Assembly (NCBI RefSeq): GCF_003130585.1
Contig: NZ_QFKX01000007.1
Span: 31,578-95,577, forward strand
DNA length: 64,000 nt
Source: Brachybacterium endophyticum
GTDB taxonomy: Bacteria > Actinomycetota > Actinomycetes > Actinomycetales > Dermabacteraceae
Reading direction: 5' to 3'
Part shown: positions 9,577-15,989 of the stretch, piece after piece
Layout of the letters: each line of letters starts with the position of its first letter
How positions within the stretch are numbered: the stretch's first letter is position 1
Made by a program: the position numbers and the translations under genes
The notes under the pieces: generated by a model
What the model was told of the DNA's origin: nothing
Database searches by the model: none
The model's input: only the letters and a program-made list of their open reading frames with translations

Positions 9577-11190
9577 TCACTTCGTGCTGCCGACCCCGAC
9601 GAAGCTCAGGCCGGTCAGCGAGGTCGGCTCGAAGCCCGCGAGCGTCTCGGGGTCCCAGGCCGTCGGCGCATTGCGGTGGAACAGCGGGTACAGCGGGACT
9701 TCCTCGGACAGAGCGTCGAAGGTGTTCTGCCAGATCTCCTTCTGCTTGTCGGCGTCCAGCTCCGACATGCCCTTCTTCAGCAGACCGGTGATCTCCTCGT
9801 AGCCCTTCGAGCCCTTCCAGTGCATGCGGGTGTCGGTCCAGGTGTCGGTGAAGTACCACCAGCGCATCAGCAGGTCGGGGTCGGTGCCGAAGACCGAGGG
9901 GTCACCGGGCGCGATCACGACGTCGTAGGAGTCGGGCTTGCCGTCGATCGTGTTGTAGACGTCCGCGGACTGCTTCTCCGAGAACTCGATGCTCACCCCG
10001 GCGGCCTCGAGGGACTGCTGGATGATCGGCGTGCACTGCTTGACCCAGTCGTGGTCGGTCGCCAGCAGCCGGAACTTCGTCAGCCCGGTCTCCTTGAACA
10101 GCGACTTCGCTGTGTCCAGGTCGAGCGAGTAGACGGTCGAGGCCTTCTTGTAGTCCGGGTGGTCCTTCTGCACGAAGCAGGTCGCGGCCGTGGCCTGGCC
10201 GGCCAGCCCGTCCTTGATGACCTTGTCCATGTCGATCGCGTAGAGGAGGGCCTGACGGTTCCTCACGTCGTGGAACGGGTTGTCCTCGCTGTTGTTGAAC
10301 ATCGCGAACAGCAGTCCGAAGCCCAGCGGGGACTCCACGGTGCCCGAACCCTTGAGCTGGTCGATGGAGAGGTAGGGGACGGAGTCGATCGCCTGGGCCG
10401 TCTTCGACTGCATCGCGTTGGTGCGCGTGGAGGCGTCGGGGATGATCTGCCACTCCATTTTCGCGGCCTTCGCCGGCTGCGGACCGTTGTAGTCCTCGAA
10501 GCGCTCGAAGGCGACCTTCTTCGAGGAGGCGCCGTTGTCCGTCATCGTGTACGGACCGGAGCCGACGGGCTCGGCGTCGAAGGCCTTCGGGTCCTTCTGG
10601 ACCGCGGCCTTGGGGACGATCTTCACAACGCTCAGACGCTCGGCGAGGATCGAGACGGGGTGGGCGAGGGAGATGGCGACCGTGGAGTCGTCCTTCTTCT
10701 CGACCTTCTCGACGAAGTCGATGAAGCTCGCGTACAGCGAGGCGTTCTTCGGATCCAGCACGCGCTCGAAGGAGAAGACGACATCGTCGGCGGTGACGGG
10801 GCTGCCGTCGTGGAACGTGGCGCCGTCGCGCAGGGCGACCTCGACGCTGTCGGAATCGCTCTTCGGGAGCTCGGTGGCCAGGGCCGCGTAGACCTCGTGG
10901 GTCACGGGGTGCAGCTCGGTCAGGCCCTCCAGGGTGTGCCAGTTGACCGCGACGGTCAGCGCTGCGCTCGTGGTCATCGGGTCGTAACCGTTGGTGCCGA
11001 GCTCGTAGGAGATCGCGGCGTGGATGGTGCCGTCCTTCTTCGCCTCGGCCGCGGCGCTGCCGCCGGAGTCGGAGGACGTGCTGCCACCGTCGCGGGGTGC
11101 GCAGGCGCCGACGGTCCCGGCGATCCCGGCGGCCGCGGTGAGGAACCCGGCGCTGCGCAGGAGGCTGCGGCGTGTGGTCTGTGGGGTCAT
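9577..11190 (-). CDS. ABC transporter solute-binding lipoprotein (SBP_bac_5 family)
   Basis: A 537-residue binding protein and first gene of the sialic-acid operon. The N-terminus starts with TTRRSLLRS, a twin-arginine-like motif, then a hydrophobic stretch and a lipobox ending in VGAC, so the mature protein should be a membrane-anchored lipoprotein starting at this cysteine, followed by a Ser/Gly-rich linker. The rest has family-5 features such as DGSPVTADDVVFSFERV, VAISLAHP and a GSGPYTM segment. Family-5 proteins bind peptides, nickel or, in several sialic-acid loci, sialic acid; the neighbourhood favours the last. The ATG at 11190 is preceded by GGAAGGG about 11 bases away. Expression is probably controlled by the palindrome at 11313-11328. 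Confidence 0.9.
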   Translation of the reverse strand: MTPQTTRRSLLRSAGFLTAAAGIAGTVGACAPRDGGSTSSDSGGSAAAEAKKDGTIHAAISYELGTNGYDPMTTSAALTVAVNWHTLEGLTELHPVTHEVYAALATELPKSDSDSVEVALRDGATFHDGSPVTADDVVFSFERVLDPKNASLYASFIDFVEKVEKKDDSTVAISLAHPVSILAERLSVVKIVPKAAVQKDPKAFDAEPVGSGPYTMTDNGASSKKVAFERFEDYNGPQPAKAAKMEWQIIPDASTRTNAMQSKTAQAIDSVPYLSIDQLKGSGTVESPLGFGLLFAMFNNSEDNPFHDVRNRQALLYAIDMDKVIKDGLAGQATAATCFVQKDHPDYKKASTVYSLDLDTAKSLFKETGLTKFRLLATDHDWVKQCTPIIQQSLEAAGVSIEFSEKQSADVYNTIDGKPDSYDVVIAPGDPSVFGTDPDLLMRWWYFTDTWTDTRMHWKGSKGYEEITGLLKKGMSELDADKQKEIWQNTFDALSEEVPLYPLFHRNAPTAWDPETLAGFEPTSLTGLSFVGVGSTK

Positions 11191-11312
11191 GATCGGTGCG
11201 TCCCTTCCGGTGGGGATGCTCGGCAGGGACCGGCTGGTCCGGTGCCGTTGACGCCGGGGTGGCGGGGACGACTGCGTCCCTGCATCCGGCCTCGCGCATC
11301 GAGCGAAGTGTT

Positions 11313-11328
11313 CATCAGACGTCTGATG
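11313..11328. promoter_or_regulatory. Perfect 16-bp palindrome, probable operator of the FadR-type regulator
   Basis: CATCAGACGTCTGATG is its own reverse complement. It sits between the divergent transporter operon (start 11190) and the FadR-type regulator gene (start 11449). FCD-domain GntR regulators bind short palindromes of this kind. If the -10 at 11346-11351 is correct, the palindrome is just downstream of the operon transcription start, a position suited to repression. Confidence 0.65.
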
Positions 11329-11345
11329 TCCGATGTTCACCATGT

Positions 11346-11351
11346 ACTGTA
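11346..11351 (-). promoter_or_regulatory. Possible -10 element of the sialic-acid operon
   Basis: Read on the minus strand the hexamer is TACAGT, a good TAnnnT match, about 155 bases upstream of the binding-protein start codon. No convincing -35 element is visible at 16-19 bases. The sequence nearly reads as TACTGT on the other strand, so it could serve either direction. Confidence 0.35.
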
Positions 11352-11448
11352 GCCCCGCAGGTGCGCGATTCCGAGTCGGTTACCGAACCGTGATCCGCAT
11401 CGCACCGGTCATCGGTCGCTCCGTGGCGACCGCGAGGGAGGAGAGCAG

Positions 11449-12144
11449 ATGCGCCGACAGGACGCGGGTGGCGACGTCGTCAACAGGATCAAGGAGCTGA
11501 TCCTGCGCTCGGGGCTGCATCCGGGGGATCCCATGCCCACCGAGGCGCACCTCGTCGAGGAGCTCGGCGTCGCGCGCTCCTCCGTGCGCGAGGCGATGCG
11601 CACCCTGTCCTCGCTCGACATCGTCGAGGTCCGTCATGGCCACGGCACCTTCGTGGGAAGGATGTCCCTCGCTCCTCTCGTGGACGGCCTGCTGTTCCGT
11701 GCCCGGCTGAACGACGGCAACGATCTGCGCACGCTGCGCGAGGTGGTCCAGGCGCGGATCGCCCTGGACCTCTCGATCGGCCCGGGCCTGCTCGCCGCCT
11801 GGGCGCACGAGGATCTCGCGCCGGCGCGGGCGGAGGTGGAGAGGATGCGCGAGGCGTTCGCCGCCGGCCGCGACTTCGCCGAGGCGGACCAGGCTTTCCA
11901 CGCCGCGATCCTCGCCAAGCTCGACAACGAGCTGATGATCCAGCTGAGCGATGCGTTCTGGCAGGTCCACACCTCGGCGCTCCCGCTGCTGGACGTGCCG
12001 CCCGCCGGGGACATCCGCCTCACCGTCGAGGCCCACGACGCGATCGTCGACGCTCTCGAGGTCGGGGACGCGGAGGCCTACGCCCGCGCGGTCCACGCGC
12101 ACTACGCGCCGCTCGAGCGCGCCCTGACCGCCGCGTCGGACTGA
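11449..12144 (+). CDS. GntR-family (FadR subfamily) transcriptional regulator, probable NanR-type repressor
   Basis: A 231-residue regulator. Residues about 8-75 form a winged helix-turn-helix (PTEAHLVEELGVARSSVREAMRTL, with HGHGTFVG as the wing). Residues about 90-225 are an FCD effector domain; the metal-binding pattern can be followed in EADQAFHAAI, HTSALP and EAHDAIVDAL. It is divergent from the eight-gene sialic-acid operon, with a perfect palindrome between them, so it probably represses that operon and may sense sialic acid or a catabolic intermediate. The ATG at 11449 has GGAGGAG a few bases upstream. Identification as NanR is inference from context. Confidence 0.88.
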   Translation: MRRQDAGGDVVNRIKELILRSGLHPGDPMPTEAHLVEELGVARSSVREAMRTLSSLDIVEVRHGHGTFVGRMSLAPLVDGLLFRARLNDGNDLRTLREVVQARIALDLSIGPGLLAAWAHEDLAPARAEVERMREAFAAGRDFAEADQAFHAAILAKLDNELMIQLSDAFWQVHTSALPLLDVPPAGDIRLTVEAHDAIVDALEVGDAEAYARAVHAHYAPLERALTAASD

Positions 12145-12203
12145 GGGAGCGACGGGCAGATCGTCACGCTCGACCGAGGACGGTCCTCGACCAGGCATCG
12201 TCG

Positions 12204-12239
12204 AGGACCGGCGGCCGGAACGTTCCGGCCGCCGGTCCT
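12204..12239. terminator. Bidirectional terminator, perfect 36-base palindrome
   Basis: Two 18-base arms (12204-12221 and 12222-12239) are perfectly complementary, with AACGTT at the centre. It separates the convergent FadR-type gene and the Vms1-like gene. No T run follows on either side. Confidence 0.75.
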
Positions 12240-12253
12240 GGACCGTCCCGGTG

Positions 12254-13384
12254 TCAGCCCCCGGTGGGGCGCTCGCGCTGAGCGTCTCCGCTCATGCTGC
12301 CGATGCTGGCCGAGGGCGTCGCATCGTCGTGCCAGCGCAGCAGCGCGCCGATGCCGTCGACCAGGACGTCGCCGCCGTCGGTCTCCTCGCGCACGGCGCT
12401 GACGCCGGCATCGGTGCGGATGGCCTGCAGGAGCTTGCTCTCGATGTCGGGGCAGGCGCGCCCCGAGACCACCAGCAGCTCGTCGACCTGGCCGCGGTCG
12501 AGCACCTGAGAGACGTCCGTGCCGCCGGTGGCGGCGGCCCCGTCGCGCCCGCTGGCCTCGAGGAAGCGGTCCAGGAGGTCCTGTTCCCGTTCGGCGATGA
12601 ACTCGCGCGTCACCTGCACGACCTCTTCGCGGAAGGACGGGCGGTCCAGGCTCTTGCCGCGGGTCCCGCCGGGGACCTCGTGAAGTCGCTCGAGCACCTC
12701 CTGGCCGAGCTCTGCCTTCAGCAGCGCACTGGTGCGCACGTCACCGGTCAGCAGCACCATGTCGGGTCGGTGCTCGCGCACGATCCGGTCCACGGTGCGG
12801 GCCACCGCCTCGGCGTTGCGTTCCCAGGAATCCTCGACGCGCGCCTGCGAGTTGCTGGCGCGCCAGCCGTGCTGGTTGCCGCCGCCCAGGTTCGCCTTGT
12901 GGAGCTCGTCGTGGCCGCCGTCCACGCTCGCGTCCGGCCCCAGGCCCTCGGTGTGCTTGTCCAGGGTCGGGGCGTCCGGTGCCCGCAGTCGCAGATCCGC
13001 TCCTGCCCTGTCGACCTCGATCAGGAGCTGGGTGACGGCGAAGGGGGTGATCTCGAGCAGGGGCAGCAGCTGCGGCTCCTCGCCCGCGTGAGCGGACTCG
13101 TGCAGCGGGGGCACCGGCAGCACGCGATCCACGACGATCCGATCGCCCGCGGCGATCACGGTGCGCCCGTGACGACCGCCGATGGGGGACGGGGTCAGCA
13201 GGGTCTCGCCGATCGCGTCCAGCAGGGCGGGGGCGACGCCGTCGGAGGCGAGGTGGTCGCGGAAGCGCGCCCAGCGCGTCTCGATCTCCGTCGCCGCCTG
13301 CGGATCCAGCCGGGTGGTGTCCATGTGGACGCTGACGTAGGGGCCTTCGTTCTCCAGAGCGGACCTGAGCCAGGGAAGCTTCAC
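12254..13384 (-). CDS. Vms1/Rv2629-like protein (bacterial eRF1-fold family)
   Basis: A 376-residue protein resembling the Vms1/archaeal-eRF1-type family that includes mycobacterial Rv2629. Landmarks are PYVSVHMDTTR near the N-terminus (typically YxSVYLD), a glycine-rich loop GGGNQHGW followed by a conserved Gln/Arg segment (SNSQARVEDSWERNA, around residue 180) that corresponds to the catalytic-loop region of eRF1-like proteins, VLLTGDVRTSALL, and near the end VDELLVVSGRACPDIE. Eukaryotic Vms1 cleaves peptidyl-tRNA on stalled ribosomes; the bacterial role is less established. The GTG at 13384 is chosen because a strong AGGAGG lies five bases upstream; that site falls inside a longer frame starting at an ATG, which is therefore unlikely. 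Confidence 0.75.
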   Translation of the reverse strand: MKLPWLRSALENEGPYVSVHMDTTRLDPQAATEIETRWARFRDHLASDGVAPALLDAIGETLLTPSPIGGRHGRTVIAAGDRIVVDRVLPVPPLHESAHAGEEPQLLPLLEITPFAVTQLLIEVDRAGADLRLRAPDAPTLDKHTEGLGPDASVDGGHDELHKANLGGGNQHGWRASNSQARVEDSWERNAEAVARTVDRIVREHRPDMVLLTGDVRTSALLKAELGQEVLERLHEVPGGTRGKSLDRPSFREEVVQVTREFIAEREQDLLDRFLEASGRDGAAATGGTDVSQVLDRGQVDELLVVSGRACPDIESKLLQAIRTDAGVSAVREETDGGDVLVDGIGALLRWHDDATPSASIGSMSGDAQRERPTGG

Positions 13385-13510
13385 GTGTACCTCCTGCATC
13401 GGCGTGTGCGGAGTCCGGAGCCTGACGGCAACGACGCCGCGGGGTGCGTTCACCTTTCCACGGCGCCTGGTCGCCCGCAACCGGTTACGGACACCCGGTG
13501 CCGGACGGGT

Positions 13511-13840
13511 TCAGTCGCGGTCCTCCACCGCGTCCTCGAGCTCGTCCTTGGACATCGAGGAGCGCCCCTCGACGCCCTCGCGCTTGGCGTCCTCGTAGAG
13601 CTGCTCCTTCGTGCGACCCTGCGGGCCGTCATGGGAGTGCTCGCCGCCGCGGCGGCTGGGGGAGGACTCGTCGGTGGCGGTGCGGGAGGCCTCGTCCGCC
13701 TCACCCTCCTGGGCTCGGGTCTTGTTGACGGTGCGCGCCGCGATCTCCTCGGCCGTCTCCTCGGAGCGTCCCTGCTCCTTCGCGCTGTCCTTCACGTGCT
13801 CGTACTGGCGCTCGCGCTTGTCGCTCCACGACTGGGGCAT
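13511..13840 (-). CDS. Small hydrophilic protein with C-terminal Rho-N-like/SAP-like motif
   Basis: A 109-residue, highly charged protein without membrane segments. The first half (KRERQYEHVKDSAKEQGRS, then ETAEEIAARTVNKTRAQ) is a helical motif common in actinobacterial small stress proteins annotated as plasmid stabilisation proteins. The last 35 residues (KEQLYEDAKREGVEGRSSMSK) look like the Rho N-terminal/SAP-type helix-extended-loop-helix that binds nucleic acid. The ATG at 13840 has a strong AGGAGG five bases upstream. It stands alone on the minus strand between the Vms1-like gene and a membrane protein gene. The function is unknown; general stress response is a guess from relatives. Confidence 0.7.
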   Translation of the reverse strand: MPQSWSDKRERQYEHVKDSAKEQGRSEETAEEIAARTVNKTRAQEGEADEASRTATDESSPSRRGGEHSHDGPQGRTKEQLYEDAKREGVEGRSSMSKDELEDAVEDRD

Positions 13841-13968
13841 CTCATCCTCCTGGGACGGTGGGGAGGGCGCGGGGCTTCGTGCCCTCCCTGTCCACAGTAC
13901 TCGGCAGGCCCGCAGCTCGGAGGGTCCGCTGCTCGGTGGGCCCGGGCCCTGGACGGTGCCCTGTCCGC

Positions 13969-14403
13969 TCAGGCCGAGGCGGACGCGCTGCGGCGCCGTG
14001 GGCGGGAGCTGCCGCCCGAGCGCAGGGAGAGGGTGGCCAGCGCGACGGCTGCGACCAGGATCAGCAGGCCGACGACCACGTGCAGCCAGATCACGCCCGT
14101 CTCGGCGATGCCGATCTGGATCAGGGCCAGGACGGCCACGGCGATCGCGTGCATCATCATCCCCGTATTGCCGCCGGCACGGGACCACAGCACCGCGAAG
14201 ACCGCGGCGACCACGGTGGCCAGGAGGATCAGGTAGCCGATGCCCTGATGGACGGGGAACAGCGCTCCGAGGTTCCCGAGCAGACCGAACCCCAGCAGCG
14301 CCTGGACGACGACGAGGAGTCCGGCGGCACCGGAGACGATGCGCAGCCAATGGAGGACGGGGCTGATGGGCGGGACAGCGGTGCCCGAAGCGTTTTTCGA
14401 CAT
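13969..14403 (-). CDS. Four-helix membrane protein of unknown function
   Basis: A 144-residue protein with four predicted membrane helices (about residues 18-45, 53-75, 80-103 and 107-127) and a basic C-terminal tail rich in Arg and Ser. I do not recognise the family for certain; it resembles small actinobacterial integral membrane proteins of unknown role. The ATG at 14403 lies six bases after a TAAGAT -10 box (minus strand) and has no Shine-Dalgarno site, indicating leaderless translation. A strong hairpin separates it from the mug gene upstream, so it is a single-gene unit. Confidence 0.65.
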   Translation of the reverse strand: MSKNASGTAVPPISPVLHWLRIVSGAAGLLVVVQALLGFGLLGNLGALFPVHQGIGYLILLATVVAAVFAVLWSRAGGNTGMMMHAIAVAVLALIQIGIAETGVIWLHVVVGLLILVAAVALATLSLRSGGSSRPRRRSASASA

Positions 14404-14409
14404 GGTGTC

Positions 14410-14415
14410 ATCTTA
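14410..14415 (-). promoter_or_regulatory. Putative -10 element, leaderless promoter
   Basis: The minus strand reads TAAGAT, six bases before the ATG at 14403. No ribosome-binding site is present. Confidence 0.45.
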
Positions 14416-14432
14416 AGGGCACCCGTTCGGTG

Positions 14433-14458
14433 GATCGGGGGACCGAGGTCCCCCGATC
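14433..14458 (-). terminator. Terminator hairpin after mug
   Basis: GATCGGGGGACC and GGTCCCCCGATC form a perfect 12-bp stem with a two-base central spacer, beginning eight bases after the mug stop codon on the minus strand. Confidence 0.75.
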
Positions 14459-14466
14459 GGGCCGCC

Positions 14467-15096
14467 TCAGTCGGCCGATCCCCAGACCTCGCGCCACTTG
14501 GCGGCGAGCGAGTCGATGTTCTCGTGCGCGTTCAGGCCGCTGGGCTGGGGGACCACCCAGAGCGCCACGTCCTCGGGCCAGTCGGGGACGTCGGCGGGGT
14601 CCTGCCGGCCGAGGCGTGCCTTGGGCAGGCCGAAGGCGGTGCGGTAGGCGGTGATCCCGGCGATCGCGACCGTCCGCGGGCGCAGCGAGCGGACCGAGCG
14701 CACGAGCGCGCGCCCGCCCTCGCGCAGCTCCTCGCGATCGAGCTGGTCGGCGCGCACGGTGGCGCGACCCACCAGGTTCGTCATCCCGATGCCGCTGTCC
14801 AGGAGGTGCTGCTCATCGGCCGCATCGAGACCTGCCGCGCAGTCGACCAGATGGTCGGTCAGGCCCGCGCGGTGCAGCGAGGGCCAGAACCTGTTGCCGG
14901 GACGCGCGAAGGGGGCGTTGACCGCCGCGGTCCACAGTCCGGGGTTGATGCCGACGATGAGCAGACGCAGGGGAGGGGGATCGTCCGGGCCGGGGAGGAC
15001 GTCGTCGACACCGTGCGGGTCGGTCGTCGAGACCTGTGCCAGATCTTCCTTGGAGGGGCGGCGTCCGCCGAGCGGGGAAGGGCGACGTGAAGTCAT
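14467..15096 (-). CDS. mug: G/U mismatch-specific uracil-DNA glycosylase
   Basis: A 209-residue protein of the Mug/TDG family (uracil-DNA glycosylase family 2), which removes uracil or ethenocytosine from mismatches. The active-site motif GINPGLW is near residue 50, GNRFW follows, GMTNLVGRAT is in the middle, and the DNA-intercalating region reads PQPSGLNAH near the end (NPSGLN in many relatives). An N-terminal extension of about 40 residues is rich in Pro and Asp. Its ATG overlaps the stop of the upstream membrane protein gene (ATGA), so both probably share a transcript ending at the 14433-14458 hairpin. Confidence 0.9.
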   Translation of the reverse strand: MTSRRPSPLGGRRPSKEDLAQVSTTDPHGVDDVLPGPDDPPPLRLLIVGINPGLWTAAVNAPFARPGNRFWPSLHRAGLTDHLVDCAAGLDAADEQHLLDSGIGMTNLVGRATVRADQLDREELREGGRALVRSVRSLRPRTVAIAGITAYRTAFGLPKARLGRQDPADVPDWPEDVALWVVPQPSGLNAHENIDSLAAKWREVWGSAD

Positions 15097-15926
15097 CCCT
15101 GCACTGTATCGAGGGTGTCCCGCACAGGGCTGTGGGCGGTGTCGGGCTCGGACCGCAGAGGTCGACGCCGCACCAGGCCCCCGGGGCCGGCCGGGAGCGC
15201 CCCGCTGCGACGGTCCACGAGGACCCAGGGAAGAGTGATGAGCGCCCAGACCCCGGCGCTCACGAGCGCTTCGACGAGGATGTAGACCGGCCAGGGCCCC
15301 ATCACGTCCAGCAGGCTCGGCCCTGCGGGAGCGTGGTGCAGGTAGGCGTAGTTCCCGCCGGTCAGCAGATTGCCGAGCTGGGCGATGAGCGCCCAGCCCA
15401 CGGTGGCGGCGTAGGCGAGGGCGAAACCGCGCCAGGTCGGGTGCAGACCGAGCCCCCAGACCAGCAGCACCGGGATCAGGACTCCGGTTCCGTGGGCGAG
15501 CCAGTACTCGCAGAACTCCAGCGGGGGCCAGACGAAGTAGTTGACGTCCGGCGTGAGCACCGACTGCATGTTCAGGGTCAGGCCCCAGAAGTACGAGACG
15601 ACCACCGCCCAGCGGGCACGGGTGATCAGGGCGAGCGGACCGATGAACCGCAGGGCGTCGGAGAAGTGCAGGGGCAGGGACTCCTCGATGTTCCACGCCC
15701 AGGGCATGACGCCCCACAGGGTCCACAGGATCGAGTTCGCCAGCAGCACCCAGCCCAGCACCCGCAGCCGGTTCTCGATCCGGTCCACCGCCTGCGGTGT
15801 GCGCGCTGACCGGCGTATGCGGCGCAGCGCGATCAGGGCGACCAGGGCGATGAGCACCAGGACGGTGACGTGCTCGGGGCCGTAGGGCGTCATGTGCCCG
15901 ATCAGGGAGCCGTCCGCGCTGTGCAC
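15093..15926 (-). CDS. TIGR02206/YwaF-like integral membrane protein
   Basis: A 277-residue protein with six or seven membrane helices spread over residues 20-235. The pattern LPLHFSDALRFIGPLALITRARW and the following YFWGLTLNMQSVLTPD resemble the TIGR02206/YwaF family, whose function is not known. A GNYAYLHHAPAGPSLLD loop near residue 205 is also characteristic. The start is a GTG at 15926, six bases after a TACGCT -10 box on the minus strand and without a Shine-Dalgarno site. The ATGA overlap with mug suggests co-transcription. Confidence 0.8.
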   Translation of the reverse strand: MHSADGSLIGHMTPYGPEHVTVLVLIALVALIALRRIRRSARTPQAVDRIENRLRVLGWVLLANSILWTLWGVMPWAWNIEESLPLHFSDALRFIGPLALITRARWAVVVSYFWGLTLNMQSVLTPDVNYFVWPPLEFCEYWLAHGTGVLIPVLLVWGLGLHPTWRGFALAYAATVGWALIAQLGNLLTGGNYAYLHHAPAGPSLLDVMGPWPVYILVEALVSAGVWALITLPWVLVDRRSGALPAGPGGLVRRRPLRSEPDTAHSPVRDTLDTVQG

Positions 15927-15932
15927 ATCGGA

Positions 15933-15938
15933 AGCGTA
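15933..15938 (-). promoter_or_regulatory. Putative -10 element, leaderless promoter
   Basis: The minus strand reads TACGCT, six bases before the GTG at 15926. It is next to the fruA terminator hairpin, so mug and its partner have their own promoter. Confidence 0.4.
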
Positions 15939-15939
15939 G

Positions 15940-15982
15940 CCCGCGGCCGCGCCGATCGTCCCCCGATCGGCGAGGCCGCGGG
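15940..15982 (-). terminator. Terminator hairpin of the fructose operon
   Basis: Two 19-base arms (15940-15958, 15964-15982) pair at 18 positions with a five-base loop. The hairpin begins eight bases past the fruA stop codon. Confidence 0.8.
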
Positions 15983-15989
15983 GCCCGGC

